DNA of 64,000 nucleotides from Pithys albifrons albifrons (Eukaryota > Chordata > Aves > Passeriformes > Thamnophilidae), in the NCBI RefSeq assembly GCF_047495875.1, contig NC_092460.1, positions 12,204,520-12,268,519 on the forward strand. Direction: 5' to 3'. Numbering within the stretch: the stretch's first letter is position 1; the number at the start of each line of letters is the position of its first letter. Below, in pieces: positions 47,060 to 60,400 of the stretch. Both the position numbers and the translations under genes were made by a program. The notes beneath the pieces were generated by a model, which made no database searches, was not told the DNA's origin, and was given only the letters and a program-made list of their open reading frames with translations.

Positions 47060-47767
47060 TATTTCTTATTTTACTGATCAGAAATGTTTCATATTTCTTC
47101 TTTGAAGAAGCTGCCAAACAATGTTACTTTCAAAACCCTTTCAAAAATCTAACAGGAAAGAATATTGGCAAAAACTGCTAAGACTTTGTTTCTAAATAGG
47201 GACATGTTTATTTTCAGTTTGATGTTTGTTCCATGTTTTGGGGTTTTGTATGTATGTATATACATATAGAAATACATATATACATATGGTTTAAATGTGA
47301 CGTGCTGCTTTGTTCGATTTCTGGTAATTATATCATATAATGAAGATCTTCTGCTGTGTCCTCTGGCTCCACTGCTGAAGGCTGAGAAAGAACAGATACC
47401 TCTTTCTCTGTAAGATTATATAACTTGTATTCTGCCTAACATAATAGAGAGCATATTTTAGATTGATTTACAAATATTTGGACTGTGTTATTTCTAGGGT
47501 GAAAGTTTCCCAGAAGTTAATGAAAATACATACATAATAGACATATATATATACCCATCTATATATGCGTATGTGCATAAATATGTATGTATATTTACAT
47601 GCATATATAACAGGTTTATGAAATGAATAATTTGTATTTGTTCACAGAGCTGAATTTTTACTTTTTTACTGAGTTTTTATATTTATAAATACAGGGGACA
47701 GATGTTGCTGGTGTTGTATGCTTGGTATGAAATGAATATCTATTCCTGTATGTTATGTCCACTTAGA
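47059..47767. other. NOL8 3' flank with TA-rich patches
   Basis: Counterpart of 6851-7560: TATATACATA-type simple repeats near 47247-47290 and 47522-47610. No gene seen. Confidence 0.7.
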
Positions 47768-47929
47768 CCTGTGCTGCAGAGGCTCTGCCAAGGCCATCCT
47801 GGGCACCTGCTGCCAGGCCCTGCCTGGCCCCAGCCCAGGGACACCCGAGTGCTTTGCCTTTTGCCTGTGTCCAGAGCAGTAGAACTGTCACATTCCCAGC
47901 TGTCTCTCAGGCTGGACCAAGCACTGGAC
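47768..47929 (-). pseudogene. Inverted PHF7L exon 8 / intron 8 fragment
   Basis: Same relic as at 7561-7722, carried along in the right duplication block; minus strand matches the end of PHF7L exon 8 and the start of intron 8. Confidence 0.8.
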
Positions 47930-48292
47930 TAAGGTAGTGCAAGTAAGATTCAGCCTCTATTGCAAATAAATCAAGGTAAAGTGACTCATTTGAAACAGCA
48001 GGAAAGTAACTGTTGATACATCTGTCAAATCAGTAACTTCTATATCAAATTTTCACCTCAAACAAGTAATTTTAAGAGATTATAATGTGTTTAAATTTGT
48101 ACGTGTGGCTGGGCTTCACCAATGAAGATTTGGGAAGGGCTCTCCTCATGTGGGTGTGCCCTTCCAGCCTGCACAGTGGATTTTTTTGGGGAGGCACAGG
48201 GTGCGCAGAACTGGCCCCACCGTTTAAGTCCTAAGGATCATCTGCCATGGCCGAGCAAGCTTGGACTGTGACAGTGAAGTCCTCAGGACTAC

Positions 48293-48395
48293 AACCTACA
48301 GCCCCTGATGTTCCCAGGAGGTCTCCCATCCAAGTACTAACCAGGACTGACCCTGCTGAGCTTCTGAGATCTGATGGGATTGGATGTTAGGGTGG
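48293..48395 (-). rRNA. 5S rRNA-derived sequence (right block)
   Basis: Duplicate of 8086-8188. The conserved 5S core (GGGTCAGTCCTGGTTAGTAC, TTGGATGGGAGACC on minus) is intact, and one further change has occurred (TTCTGAG versus TTCCGAG on +). Not expected to be a functional gene for the reasons given there. Confidence 0.8.
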
Positions 48396-48546
48396 AATTT
48401 AACTGCCCTCCTGTTTAAACATAGTATTAATAACTGTCCTCACAGCTTTGAATTTAAGGTGGGGGCAAATTATGCTTTCTATTATTGTTGACATAAGACC
48501 TGCCTCGGAACCTCGGCTGCCGAGGGGAGGTGTCACAGTGGGTGGT

Positions 48547-48647
48547 GGGGGCTGAGGCCAATCCCGCCCATATTCCAGGTGCACGCTGCTGATGTCACAG
48601 TGGCCACTGTGACCTATGGGGCCAAGGGTACAAAAGGGAACTCTGGG
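48547..48647 (+). promoter_or_regulatory. Candidate PHF7L copy 4 promoter with the same perfect palindrome
   Basis: CCAAT, CCCGCCC, CCATATTCC, TGATGTCA and the 20-bp palindrome at 48594-48613, then TACAAAAG. All are unchanged from copy 1. Confidence 0.55.
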
Positions 48648-48937
48648 CTCAGGCCCTGTGTCAGTGTTACCTGACAACGCGAGGAGAAGGAAGAGGAGGA
48701 TAGAGCTGCCCAGGGAGAGCCTCACAGTTTCAGGCTCTCAGCCTGTGCTGCAACGTCGTCCACCTCGCACTTCTCAGAATCAGCAAAGGAGCATCTCAAG
48801 GTGACTGTGGTGTTCCTTGACTGGACAAGAGAAGGGGGAGAGGGGCAGAAGCCTCTCTCGTATTTCAGAGCCAGCGGAGAAGAGTCTGGAGCAGACCTCA
48901 GTGTTCCAGTGTCAGGGTCTGACCGCTGAGACGCACC

Positions 48938-51900
48938 ATGTCAGACAGGACAGAGGAAGCCCCCGGAGTGAGTGACCCAGGTGAGACCAAAGTGCCCCTC
49001 CCACAGCCGGGCAGAGGGGCTGTCAAGGATGGCCAGTGCAGGGCTGGAAGTGGTGGCAGGGGAGGCAGGAGCCATCCAGCCATCTCGGGGCTGGGGCCCT
49101 CCTTTGCTCAGCAAGCCGGGCCCAGCTGGGGCAGGAGGCACCTGCTGGGACACCTGTGCCCACAATGGCCCATCCTCTCCAAGGCCTCCAGCCCTGTCCT
49201 TCATCCAGGCAGTCACAGAGCAGTCACAGAGCAGCCCTTGGGGTCAATCCCACAGGGATGCTGTCCCCAGCCCCGCAGAGGTGCCATTCCTGGTGCCATT
49301 GACTCTCTCCCTTTCAGCATGCCTGCTGTGTAAACGATCAGAGGCTGACCCGGACATCTGTGGGAAAAAACTTGAGAGATGTGGGCTCTGTGCCCACATG
49401 TTCTGCCTGGTGAGTTGCTCTCTGGGTTCCCTCCAGCTTTCCAACACGCAGTCCCTGCCACTCTGTCCTTACGAGCGCATCGTCTTTCCTGCAGTTTTTT
49501 GCCACTCTCCTTCATCAGCAAGGGAATGAGCGGGTAGGATTCCTGGGCTTTCTCCCAAAGGATATCCTACTGGCTGTCCACCGGCTGGCACAGAAGGTGA
49601 GAGCCTGACATGAGCGGGGAGATTTGTACCAGGCGAGGTTTGCTGGAGCTTAGCCCAGACTCCAAGAAAGGAAGACCAGCCCTTGCCAACAGCTCTGGGA
49701 CAAGGAGGAGACCCCAGGGCTGCTGCTGATGGGGCTGTTGTGCTCTTTCCAGCGCTGCTTCATCTGTGGCCAGAGCGGGGCCACCATCACCTGCTGTGAA
49801 ATGGAGTGTGACCTGAGCTTCCACCTGCCCTGTGCCAAGGAGGCTGGCTGTGTCACCCAGTACATTACACCGTACAGGTACCTCCTTCCCCCTCCTCTCC
49901 ACCACCAGGGAGGAGCCCAGCACTTCTCACCCCACCCATCTCTTGTGTCCCCAGCTCCTACTGCCCTGCACACAGACCACAGCAGGCAGTGGAGGCGACT
50001 CTCGAGCCAGGCACCCAATGCCTCATCTGCATGGAGCCTGTGGAGGACAGAAAGACTTTCAAGACCATGGTGTGCCCAGAGTGCAAAAGCACCTGGTTCC
50101 ACAGGGACTGCATCCAAGTAGGAGTAGTTTCCTCACACCCAGGGGAACAGCAGGGGCTCAGCAGCACCAGGGCCTCACTCAGCGCTGCTTGTTTCTCCTG
50201 CAGGGACAGGCTCTGTCTGCAGGTATTTTAGCCTTCCAGTGCCCCCTCTGCAGAGGCCATCGGGAATTTCTCATGGATATGTTCAATGTGGGGATCCGAA
50301 TCCCCTTCAGGTTGGTGTCCTTCTGCCTGGCTCACAACACAGGAGGCTGCAAGTCTTGGCCCTGCACTGCTTTGGGAGGGCCACGTTCAGCTTCTCACAG
50401 GAGTTGGAAATGGCACAGTGGAAAGGGCAGGGACTCACCTGCCAGATGCCAGGGCAGGCGGAGCTCATCAGTTTTCCTTTTCCCTGTCAGAAAGCCATTA
50501 TGGGAGGAAGGCAATGCATTCAGGGACCTGGGAGTGAGGCACCACCAGTGCAATGCCAGAGAGTGTCTTTATCCAGGAGGCAGAGAGGAGGCAGAGGAAG
50601 AGGGGTAAGTTGCCAGAGGGGGGCCGTGGGGGGCTCTGCAGAGGATCTGTGCCTTGGCAAGGGCTGAAAGCAGAAGGAGCCTGAAGGAGAGCTTGGCCAG
50701 ATATCCCATGCTTTTGACACTTTGTCCTCACGGCCATCAATCTTTTTGCTTCCCCAGGCCCTGGGAAATGCTCCTGTGCAGCTCCTGTGCTGCCGAGGGT
50801 ACCCACAAACGCTGCTCCAGCCTGACAGACAGCGCAACCAGCTGGGAATGTGGCAGTTGTGCTCCTCTGGACACAGGTAAGAGACAAAGCACACAGGTGC
50901 CCCTGGGCTGGGGCCATGCAGGGCCTGGCATCAGGTGGCCAGGATGGCTTGGCAGAGCCTGTCTGCTCCAGGAGGGCTGGGGGCACTGCTCTGGCCCAGC
51001 CTGCCTTGGGCCTGGGGAGCCCTTGACCTTCCCACTTCCCCTTACAGCCCCCGGGAATGAGTCAGAGCTGGACATCCCTGACCTGGGCACACAGGACAGC
51101 AGCTCCTCCACCAGTCCTGGGCCTGACCTCACACAAAATGGCTCCTGCCAGCAAGGTCAGGCCCCAGATCCACAGGGCCAGCGCAGAACTCTGCGTGACA
51201 GAACCCATGTGCCAACACCAAGTGCTGGGCAGCGCCAGCCCAGGCAGAGACAATCGGGGACATCCTGCAGGCAAAACTGCTCCCGCCTGCAACATCGGAC
51301 CCCAGATCCACCTATCGGGTCCACAAGTCCCCATGACAGGAGCCGCGTGAGACCATCAGGTATTGCGAGTTGCACACGTAGCCAGGAAGAAACAGGGACA
51401 TCGCGCAGGCAAAACTGCTCCCGCCTGCAACGGCAGACGCCAGATCGACCTGGTGGGTCCAGAGGTCGTTGTGACAGAAGATGTGTGAGACCACTAAGTT
51501 CTGGGAGTAGCAGCTCCAGTCAGGAAGAAACAGAGGCATCCCACAGGGGAAAACGTCCCCACCTGCAATGGCAGACCCCAGATCGATCTCGCAGGTCCAG
51601 AAGTCGACGTGACAGAAGGCGTGCGAGATCACCAAGTGCTGGGAGTCGCGGCTCCAGTGAGGAAGTGACAGAGACATCCCGCAGGGGAAAACGTCCCGGC
51701 CAGCAACGGCAGACCCCAGATCGATCTCGCAGGTCCAGAAGTCGACGTGAAAGAAGGCGTGCGAGATCACCAAGTGCTGGGAGTCGCGGCTCCAGTGAGG
51801 AAGTGACAGAGACATCCCGCAGGGGAAAACGTCCCGGCCAGCAACGGCAGACCCCAGATCGATCTCGCAGGTCCAGAAGTCGACGTGACAGAAGGCGTGC

Positions 51901-53647
51901 GAGATCACCAAGTGCTGGGAGTCGCGGCTCCAGTGAGGAAGTGACAGAGACATCCCGCAGGGGAAAACGTCCCGGCCAGCAACGGCAGACCCCAGATCGA
52001 TCTCGCAGGTCCAGAAGTCGACGTGACAGAAGGCGTGCGAGATCACCAAGTGCTGGGAGTCGCGGCTCCAGTGAGGAAGTGACAGAGACATCCCGCAGGG
52101 GAAAACGTCCCGGCCAGCAACGGCAGACCCCAGATCGATCTCGCAGGTCCAGAAGTCGACGTGAAAGAAGGCGTGCGAGATCACCAAGTGCTGGGAGTCG
52201 CGGCTCCAGTGAGGAAGTGACAGAGACATCCCGCAGGGGAAAACGTCCCGGCCAGCAACGGCAGACCCCAGATCGATCTCGCAGGTCCAGAAGTCGACGT
52301 GAAAGAAGGCGTGCGAGATCACCAAGTGCTGGGAGTCGCGGCTCCAGTGAGGAAGTGACAGAGACATCCCGCAGGGGAAAACGTCCCGGCCAGCAACGGC
52401 AGACCCCAGATCGATCTCGCAGGTCCAGAAGTCGACGTGACAGAAGGCGTGCGAGATCACCAAGTGCTGGGAGTCGCGGCTCCAGTGAGGAAGTGACAGA
52501 GACATCCCGCAGGGGAAAACGTCCCCGCCAGCAACGGCAGACCCCAGATCGATCTCGCAGGTCCAGAAGTCGACGTGACAGAAGGCGTGCGAGATCACCA
52601 AGTGCTGGGAGTCGCGGCTCCAGTGAGGAAGTGACAGAGACATCCCGCAGGGGAAAACGTCCCGGCCAGCAACGGCAGACCCCAGATCGATCTCGCAGGT
52701 CCAGAAGTCGACGTGACAGAAGGCGTGCGAGATCACCAAGTGCTGGGAGTCGCGGCTCCAGTGAGGAAGTGACAGAGACATCCCGCAGGGGAAAACGTCC
52801 CCGCCAGCAACGGCAGACCCCAGATCGATCTCGCAGGTCCAGAAGTCGACGTGAAAGAAGGCGTGCGAGATCACCAAGTGCTGGGAGTCGCGGCTCCAGT
52901 GAGGAAGTGACAGAGACATCCCGCAGGGGAAAACGTCCCCGCCAGCAACGGCAGACCCCAGATCGATCTCGCAGGTCCAGAAGTCGACGTGAAAGAAGGC
53001 GTGCGAGATCACCAAGTGCTGGGAGTCGCGGCTCCAGTGAGGAAGTGACAGAGACATCCCGCAGGGGAAAACGTCCCCGCCAGCAACGGCAGACCCCAGA
53101 TCGATCTCGCAGGTCCAGAAGTCGACGTGACAGAAAGCGTGCGAGATCACCAAGTGCTGGGAGTCGCGACTCCAGTGATGAAGTGACAGAGACATCCCGC
53201 AGGGGAAAACGTCCCCGCCAGCAACGGCAGACCCCAGATCGATCTCGCAGGTCCAGAAGTCGACGTGACAGAAAGCGTGCGAGATCACCAAGTGCTGGGA
53301 GTCGCGGCTCCAGTGAGGAAGTGACAGAGACATCCCGCAGGGGAAAACGTCCCCGCCTGCGACATCAGACCGCGGATCCATCCAGCCGGTCAAGAAGTCG
53401 TCATGACAGAAGCTTTGTAAGACGACCAAGTACTGGGAGCTGCAGGTCCCGCCAGGAATCGTCAGGGGGATCCCGCAGGCAAAACCGCTCCCTCCAACGT
53501 CAAAACTCAGATTCATCCAGCCTATCCAGAAGGCCCCACCCCAGAAGCTGCCCGCCTGCACCGAGTGCTGGGAGGCGAAACCGAAGGGAGAACACGTTGG
53601 GAACATCCCGCAGGCGACACCACTCCCGCCAGCAGGGTCGTTCCTGA
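48938..53647 (+). CDS. PHF7-like PHD/RING E3 ubiquitin ligase with Arg/Ser repeat tail, copy 4
   Basis: Nine coding exons: 48938-48980, 49318-49409, 49495-49596, 49753-49877, 49955-50117, 50204-50310, 50491-50604, 50758-50876, 51048-53647. They total 3465 nt (1154 aa). The PHD-RING-PHD part matches copy 1 almost residue for residue, with all Cys/His motifs present (CLLCKRS, RCFICGQSG, CLICMEP, CPLCRG, CNARECLY, WECGSCAP). Changes include N to S after THKRCS and R to C in the linker (GIASCTRSQ). The tail has thirteen 46-aa repeats, one more than copy 1, which fully accounts for the length difference. It lies 1.9 kb downstream of the NOL8 stop codon, on the same strand. Expected role by homology: nuclear histone ubiquitination in male germ cells. 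The function of the tail is unknown. Confidence 0.88.
51578..53371 (+). repeat. Thirteen tandem 138-bp (46-aa) Arg/Ser repeats in PHF7L copy 4
   Basis: Same unit as at 11371-13026. The D/E pattern after RSRSRR is D E D D E E D D D E E D D, not a simple extension of the copy 1 pattern. One unit has SRDSSDE instead of SRGSSEE. The final two units share RKR with copy 1. The internal units have therefore been reshuffled since the blocks duplicated, while the ends stayed fixed. Confidence 0.97.
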
Positions 53648-53800
53648 AATCCATGCAGCCAGTCAAGACGTTGCCCTGGTTCCCGAAATCCACGCAGCCA
53701 GTCAAGACCTTGCCCTGACAGAAGACGTGAGAACACAAAGTGACAGGAGTTGTGCTCACCAGTGGGACGGTGAGACAGGGACTCACCACTGGCAGGCACC

Positions 53801-54413
53801 ATGTTAGAGGGCAAGGAGGAAGCCCCCGGAGTGAGTGACCCAGATGAGACCAAAGTTCCCCTCCCACAGCCGGGCAGAGGGGCTGTCAGGATGGCCAGTG
53901 CAGGGCTGGAAGTGGTGGCAGGGGAGGCAGGAGCCATCCAGCCATCCGGGGGCTGGGGCCCTCCTTTCCTCAGCAAGCCGGGCCCAGCTGGGGCAGGAGG
54001 CACCTGCTGGGACACCTGTGCCCACAATGGCCCATCCTCTCCAAGGCCTCCAGCCCTGTCCTTCATCCAGGCAGTCACAGAGCAGCCCTTGGAGTCAATC
54101 CCACAGCCCTGCAGAGGTGCCATTCCTGGTGCCATTGACTCTCGCCCTTCCAGCATGCCTGCTGTGTAAACGATCAGATGCTTACCCAGATATCTGCAGG
54201 AAAAAACTTGAGATGGGCACTGTGGCCACATGTTCTTCATGCTGAATTGCTCTGTGGGCTCCCTCCAGCTTTCCAACACACAGTCCCTGCCTCACTGTCT
54301 TTACGAGCACATTGTCTTTGGCCAATCTCCTTTATCAGCAAGAGAACGATTGGACAGGACTCCTGGCCTTTCTCCCCCCAAGCAATACCCTACTTGTTCT
54401 CAACTGGGTGGCC
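53801..54413 (+). pseudogene. Broken PHF7L 5' fragment (exons 1-3), right block
   Basis: Counterpart of 13456-14068, with the same lost exon-1 donor (CCCAG/ATGAG), truncated exon 2 and scrambled exon 3, again running directly into NOL8 exon-7 sequence. Confidence 0.85.
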
Positions 54414-54429
54414 CAAAACTGAAGACCCC

Positions 54430-57400
54430 AAAACTGCTTTCCTAAAAGATGACGATGAATGTAAGCAATAAAGGCAGAATGTGAAGCTAATACATGTGAG
54501 AACAGGAAGACAGGCCTTCTGGAAGATAAGGAGCTTTGTCTTCATGCTGCTGCTTCAAAGGAACCTACAAGAGACAAACAGGAACAGGACAACCAGAGGA
54601 GGCTGGCGGCTCTGGAGGAGAGACACAGGGAGAGAGAACTCCAAAAGAAACTCATTCAAGGAGCACTTTCGAATCTGGTAATTACACTCACAACTTTTAT
54701 CTGAATAGTCCAGAGTATAAGGAAAAGGGTAATTAATGTATGTGAATTAAGATTCCTAAAAATCATAGTCTGGATTTTCTGATACATTGCCAGTTTTGAG
54801 TATATATAAAATCCTGCATACCTCGTCCCTGGAATGCCTCTGGAGTTGCAGGAGGAATAGCAGAGGTCATGGAAACACCTTTTAGATACTTCTGTATGAC
54901 TGCAGCAAGTACTTGCTGTGTTTGACCTGACATTTCCCCCTTTTCTAGGACGGCCAGCCAGCAGGGAAGCACAAACACATCCTATTCGATTCAGACACGG
55001 AAAATGAGACGTTGAAAAAAGACGCAAGTTTGGGAAATATGCCTGGAGAAGTAAGTGTTATTAGGCAAAAGCCCTGTGTGACCATGCCTTTTGTTCTGAA
55101 GATTAGATTTCCTAGTGAAGTGCCAGAGAAATGTAGGTAAGTTTTGAATTAACATCAGACAGGTTTGAAAGAACTTAACCATTCATCTGAGAAAGCTTGA
55201 GAGCTTGGAGAATTTGGAAGGAGTTTGAGATTGGTATAGAAGGTATTCTAACTTAGAAGAGAAAGAACTTCTGTATAATTAGTGTTGAAATTCCTCTGCT
55301 TTTAGGCAAAGGCTGGGGAGGAGATTGGGCTTGAGCAGTACAGAAGTATTCTGCTCTTTCTGAGACTGGATGAACTGCTAAGGCAGTATCTTGTTTTTGT
55401 TGAGCTCCAAAGAACTGTGTACGGCTTCGTCTTTACTATCATTAGCAGACTCCTCATGATTTTACTGCCATGGTTTAGTACAATTTAATACTTTTTTTTT
55501 CTCAAATAGAACTTCTTACCTATGACATTTTTTAATCGCATCTCTGCTAAAACTTTAAAGCATTGGGTTTGCTTTTGTTGGGATTTTTCCTTGTAATTGT
55601 AGTGAGATTAGGACCATTATCGTTATTTAGCCATTGATATTTTTAAGACGATCTTCCTACCTTTTATGTGGATATTTTTCCTGTGGTCAAATTGAACAAT
55701 CATAATTTTAATTTTATAATTATAAACCAGAATTGCACAAGGTGTGTATACAAGGTAAGATTGGCAGTAGATTGATCAGTGCTGGAAATGCACAGGGTTG
55801 TGCAGGAAATCCACTTTTTAAGGTAAACTGGAAAGTACACGCACAAAATTGGTACTGATTTATATTGTCAGATGTTAATAACCTCCTCCTTTTGTTTTTC
55901 CTTTTTGTTTAACAAAGGATAAATCTGCTCCCAAGCCTTCAGGCAAACTGTTTGAGAGCAACGAGAACGAGCAAGACAACACGGACGATGAACGATTCAT
56001 AATTTAACCACAGTTTGAAGGCTAAGCTGGGGAAGAAGTGAGTGAACCCATCACTGGAATTTAGTTTTCCTCTGAGAGTCTATAGGGCCACTTCAGAGGA
56101 ACAGAACTGGTAGGCTTGTATTATTGCTGAGTATGGTTTTTATCAATTTACAATAGAATTCCCTTCAACAGAGGAAAGAGTGGCCATGGAGGAAATAATG
56201 TGTGGTGTTATCTTTGTATCCAAAGAAATTCCTGGAGAAGGCCCCAGGAGCTAAAAATTGTTGGTATGTTCTCATTAAGTCTGAAAAAAAGGGGATTGAA
56301 CGTTGCTGATTTCCTCCTCCAGTGCTTAAGAGCACTTGTTTCATTTGTTTAGCTCCTGAGGCTGCAGTCCCGATTTGGCACCGATGAAAGATTCCGCATG
56401 GACGCCCGATTCCTGGAGAGTGACAGTGAGGAGGAAGGTAAAGCTGCCCATACTTCCTGGTTACTGGTAGTAATGGAGCCATATCATGGAGCTTCAGCTT
56501 TTGAAGCACCTTATGGCCTCCTTTGGCTTCTTTGGTGATCCCTTAAAAGAAAACCACCCACCTCTGCTGTGGCTCTGCATGGGAAACACCAGGGGTGGCT
56601 GTGCTTTCTTAAAGGTGTATGCTGCAAAAGTATTTGGAACAGCTGAGTGAGGCACATGTGCCTAATAAAACAACATTTGAGACTATTTTTAATACAGCAT
56701 GATATCAGAATGTGTTTATCCACATTGAAAAACTGGGTAAGCGGTGACTTAGAAAAACCCCCTTTTGGATCATTATATTCATTTAAACTGTTTGTTTTGT
56801 AGCCATCCTGCAGCCTGTGGCTGATTTGGCAGTCTTAAGTAGGGTCATTTTTTTTCTTTAGCAGCAGAAGGCAGAAAAGCTGAAAATAGAAAAAGTTTGA
56901 ATATCCACCCCCAAGAAAAAGAGTTTTCAGGATTCAATTTCTTTCTGAAACTTAAATTTAGCCTGACTCTGCTATTCCCTTCATTGCTTTAATGTGATCT
57001 TCTGTAGAGTATCAGCAGTGGCAGAGGGGTTGCAGTTACATGACAGCAGCAGGAAACATGTTAAATACCTGATCTGGCCTTCACATGAAATAGATGCCCA
57101 GAACTGTTCTAACCCAAGATTTTCTACAGTGCAAGGCACAAAGTCTCTGAGTAGCTTTTAGATAAAGGAAGTGATGTGTTGATAGACGTGAGCTCTGCTA
57201 GTACTGTAGTGATACTATGCATCAAATATCACAGGCTCAGCAGGGAAAATATAATGTATTTCTTGTTATCTTAGCAGAGACAAAGAGCTTGAAGGCAGAT
57301 GAGGAAGACGAACTTGCTGCAGAGAAAAAGAAAACTCTGCAGATACTGGGAAGCCTCTTGAAAATCAACCTGGAACAGCCTAAGCCAAGTAAAACAGCAA

Positions 57401-60400
57401 CAAGTGCCAAGAAATTCAAGTATGAATCATCTGCCATCAGTGAAGGAGTTTTAGGGAGGCTTAAGTTTTGCCGGTGTTTCCTAACCAAAATTTCTGCCTA
57501 GATGGCTGAGGAAAGTACTTCCTTCCTTGTGTGTATTTGAAGTCAGTATTTAATGGAATTCCCAGGCACTGACTAGCAGGGACTTTCTAAATGTCAATTA
57601 CATTTTGGAGAGTTTTTGGTGAAGAAGCCAATTTGAATTTGTATCCTACTGTAAAGGTTTGGGGTAGCTTTCATTTGAGCCTTTAGAGTGTCTCATGGTT
57701 TCTCTTTGCCTTTCTATTTTCTTAGAGACATTAATGCCCTCCGTTACGATCCCACCAGACAGGACCACACAGTTTTTGAAAGGAAACCAAGTACTACAGA
57801 AAAGGAGAGGTAATATTACAGCTTGGTAACTATAGTTGTGATGTTTCTCCCCTTAGAGAGAAGCCTATGGCAGCAGACTGAGTTTGAAACTACGCAGACT
57901 GCTATTTTCTCTTTAGTCCTCCCTGTGATTGCGGAAATCAATATACAATAGGAATTGTGAGCACTAAAACCAGCATGCAGTGTCATCTTTTCTTTGTAGT
58001 CCATCTACTCTCTGCATGCCATTTTCTGTCCTCACTGAAGGTGAGAAAGGTCAAGTCATGGACTTGAAGATTTGAGAAGTTTTCAAGAGACAAGTTTATT
58101 AGCTCTTATCCTGTGAAAAGGCATATTAGCTCTTAACATTTCTTTTGCCAGAAGAGAAATCTGTCCTAAGTATCTTCATTTATGAACTACCACATGTTAA
58201 GTGAAAAGTCCCTTAATGATGTGGGTAATAAAAAGGAGGCTTGTTCCTGCCTTTAGAATCAAAGCTCAGATGTTTCCCCTGCACTGCTCTCTCCCTTAAA
58301 AGTGAACTCCTCATCAATGTGCATGGCTGAGTTTAGGAAAACATCAAGAGCCAGGTGGCTCTTTCTTTTAAAAACAGCTGTGTTGTGTTACTGTCCTCCA
58401 ACTATCCCATTTCAGTAAAGCTAAAAGGAAGAAGAAGAAGAAAGAAGAGAGTGAGAAACTGCCTCAAGTGTCTGAAGAAGTCTATTATGATATTGCTGCT
58501 GATTTAAAAGACTTATTTGGATCTTCAAAGAGCCAATCAGAGAAACGTGAGGAAATACCCTGGGACAAAGATGATGCAGAGGACTCTGCCCCACCTGACC
58601 ATTTGGAACCTGTCTCTGGGAATAACACAGCTCAGGAGCCGAGTGGTTTCAAGTTTTCCTTCTTTGGAGACACAGAGAAGTCAGGTGTAAAAGAAGGTAA
58701 GAGCAGGACAGTGCAATTTCTAGTGAATGGCTCATGTCAGGCACTGTGCAGGACTACGGTGCCTAGGAATTCAGAATCCAGGGCATTTTCAGAGGCAAAA
58801 GTGAGTAATGAGGCAGAATCATTATGATCTTCAGTTACACTTGCCAGGATTGTGGTAGCTCAGCTTGCGCCCCAGGAATCTTGAAAGGGATGTTTTGAGA
58901 AAGAACGATTATTTATTTGTTTTTTTTAAACAGTGATGGACGTTGTTGTCATCCCCTACATTTCTCAGACAGGGAAAAAGGTGATATGCCAAGTCAAAGT
59001 TTCACACAACCCAACAAGATTTGAAATCAAAGGTGTGTTAATGGAGTAATGTGAGCAAAAGCAAATCTGGAGTTGACGCCAAGAACATTCAAGATTGCTT
59101 TATTATTTACTTAATTTTCTTATTGTACCTTTAGAAAATTGAAACTGAATGACCCATGACTATAGGGGATATAAGTGTTACACACTCAAGATTAAAACAT
59201 ACTGAATTAAGTCAGTCAGTAAGGTAGGAGACAAAACAAACCATGTGAAGTTAAATGAAAAATTTAAAACAAAAGAAACCAGAAAAAACCAAGCCCCCCA
59301 CATTTTTACTGACTTTCAGAAAGGATTCAGTGTTCTGAATGCACTAATGAAGGTTTCAGGATATGAAAGAGACCCCCAGAACAAAGTGAAAAATACCTGA
59401 GCCGAGACGTAGTTCAGAAAGCCCAAGAGGGGAGGTTTCCATCCTTCTTAAATCTGCTTTTCCAATGTAAGTTCTTCACTGGGAAGTAGGGTTTTTTGCT
59501 GGCAAGTAGAGGAATAATCTGATTTTTTATTTCAATTGTGATAATCTTGCAGAGCCCTACATCCTTGAAACAATAAAACCTGCAAAAGTCACATGGCAAG
59601 AAGATCCACGTTTCCAGGACAGCAGTTCTGAGGATGATGATGAGCCAGAGGCATCAGAAATTGAAAAGGATCAAGAAATGCAAGTTGTATTTGTTTTCTA
59701 TTTGGTTGTAGTAATTTGCTGCTGTGAGAATATTAATAGCAGCACTCAGGTCCTGGGAAACTGCTGTCTTCATTCCACATCTCTGAGCAACAGAAGTTAT
59801 CCTGGAAAACCATTCCTTGCTGCACAGAGTGTAACAGTGAAACATCCCAACAGCCCATTTGCTTTGACCTTGAGTATAAAAATATGAAAGCTGAGTTTGT
59901 GGTTGAACACTGGAGAAATTAAGTGGGTAATTTTGGTTCAACCCAAACCAGTTTTGGTTTGGCCAAAAGTCAGAGACGTAGTAAATTTTCTTTTATAAAA
60001 GGGTCTTTTTTATAGGAGACCGTATTTGGTTACTGTGGAGGAATGTTCTTCCATGCATTCTGTTTCTCTGAAGCACTACAGCTTTAACTTGCATTAATGG
60101 AATTTGACAGTAACTTTCTTGATGTTAAAGTTTCCTTGTGTTTGTCCAGGTTTCTTTGCTTGCCACAAAGAGAAAGTACAAGATTTTTCTTCTTCTCCAA
60201 AGACGATGAACGACTGAGAGGTACAACAGAACTTACTCACTGTCACTCCTTTTTTGGTTTCTTTCAAAAGTCTTACTGAAAGTCAGGGAAGAAGTCCTGT
60301 CTAGTTATTTGTTCTGTAACACAGGTGAGAGGTTTAAGGAAAAAAATAAATTGCAAGTTTTCATTCGTATTTGTGGTCTAAATTGAGGTAGAATCCCATG

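Noticed and set aside
51312..53867. Very long antisense open frame (about 850 codons) across the PHF7L repeat array, and its shorter equivalents at 11105-12391 and 12392-13522
   Set aside because: The 138-bp unit is a multiple of three and has no stop in this antisense frame, so openness is copied with each unit. There is no domain, and the sense strand is the continuation of a well-supported gene.
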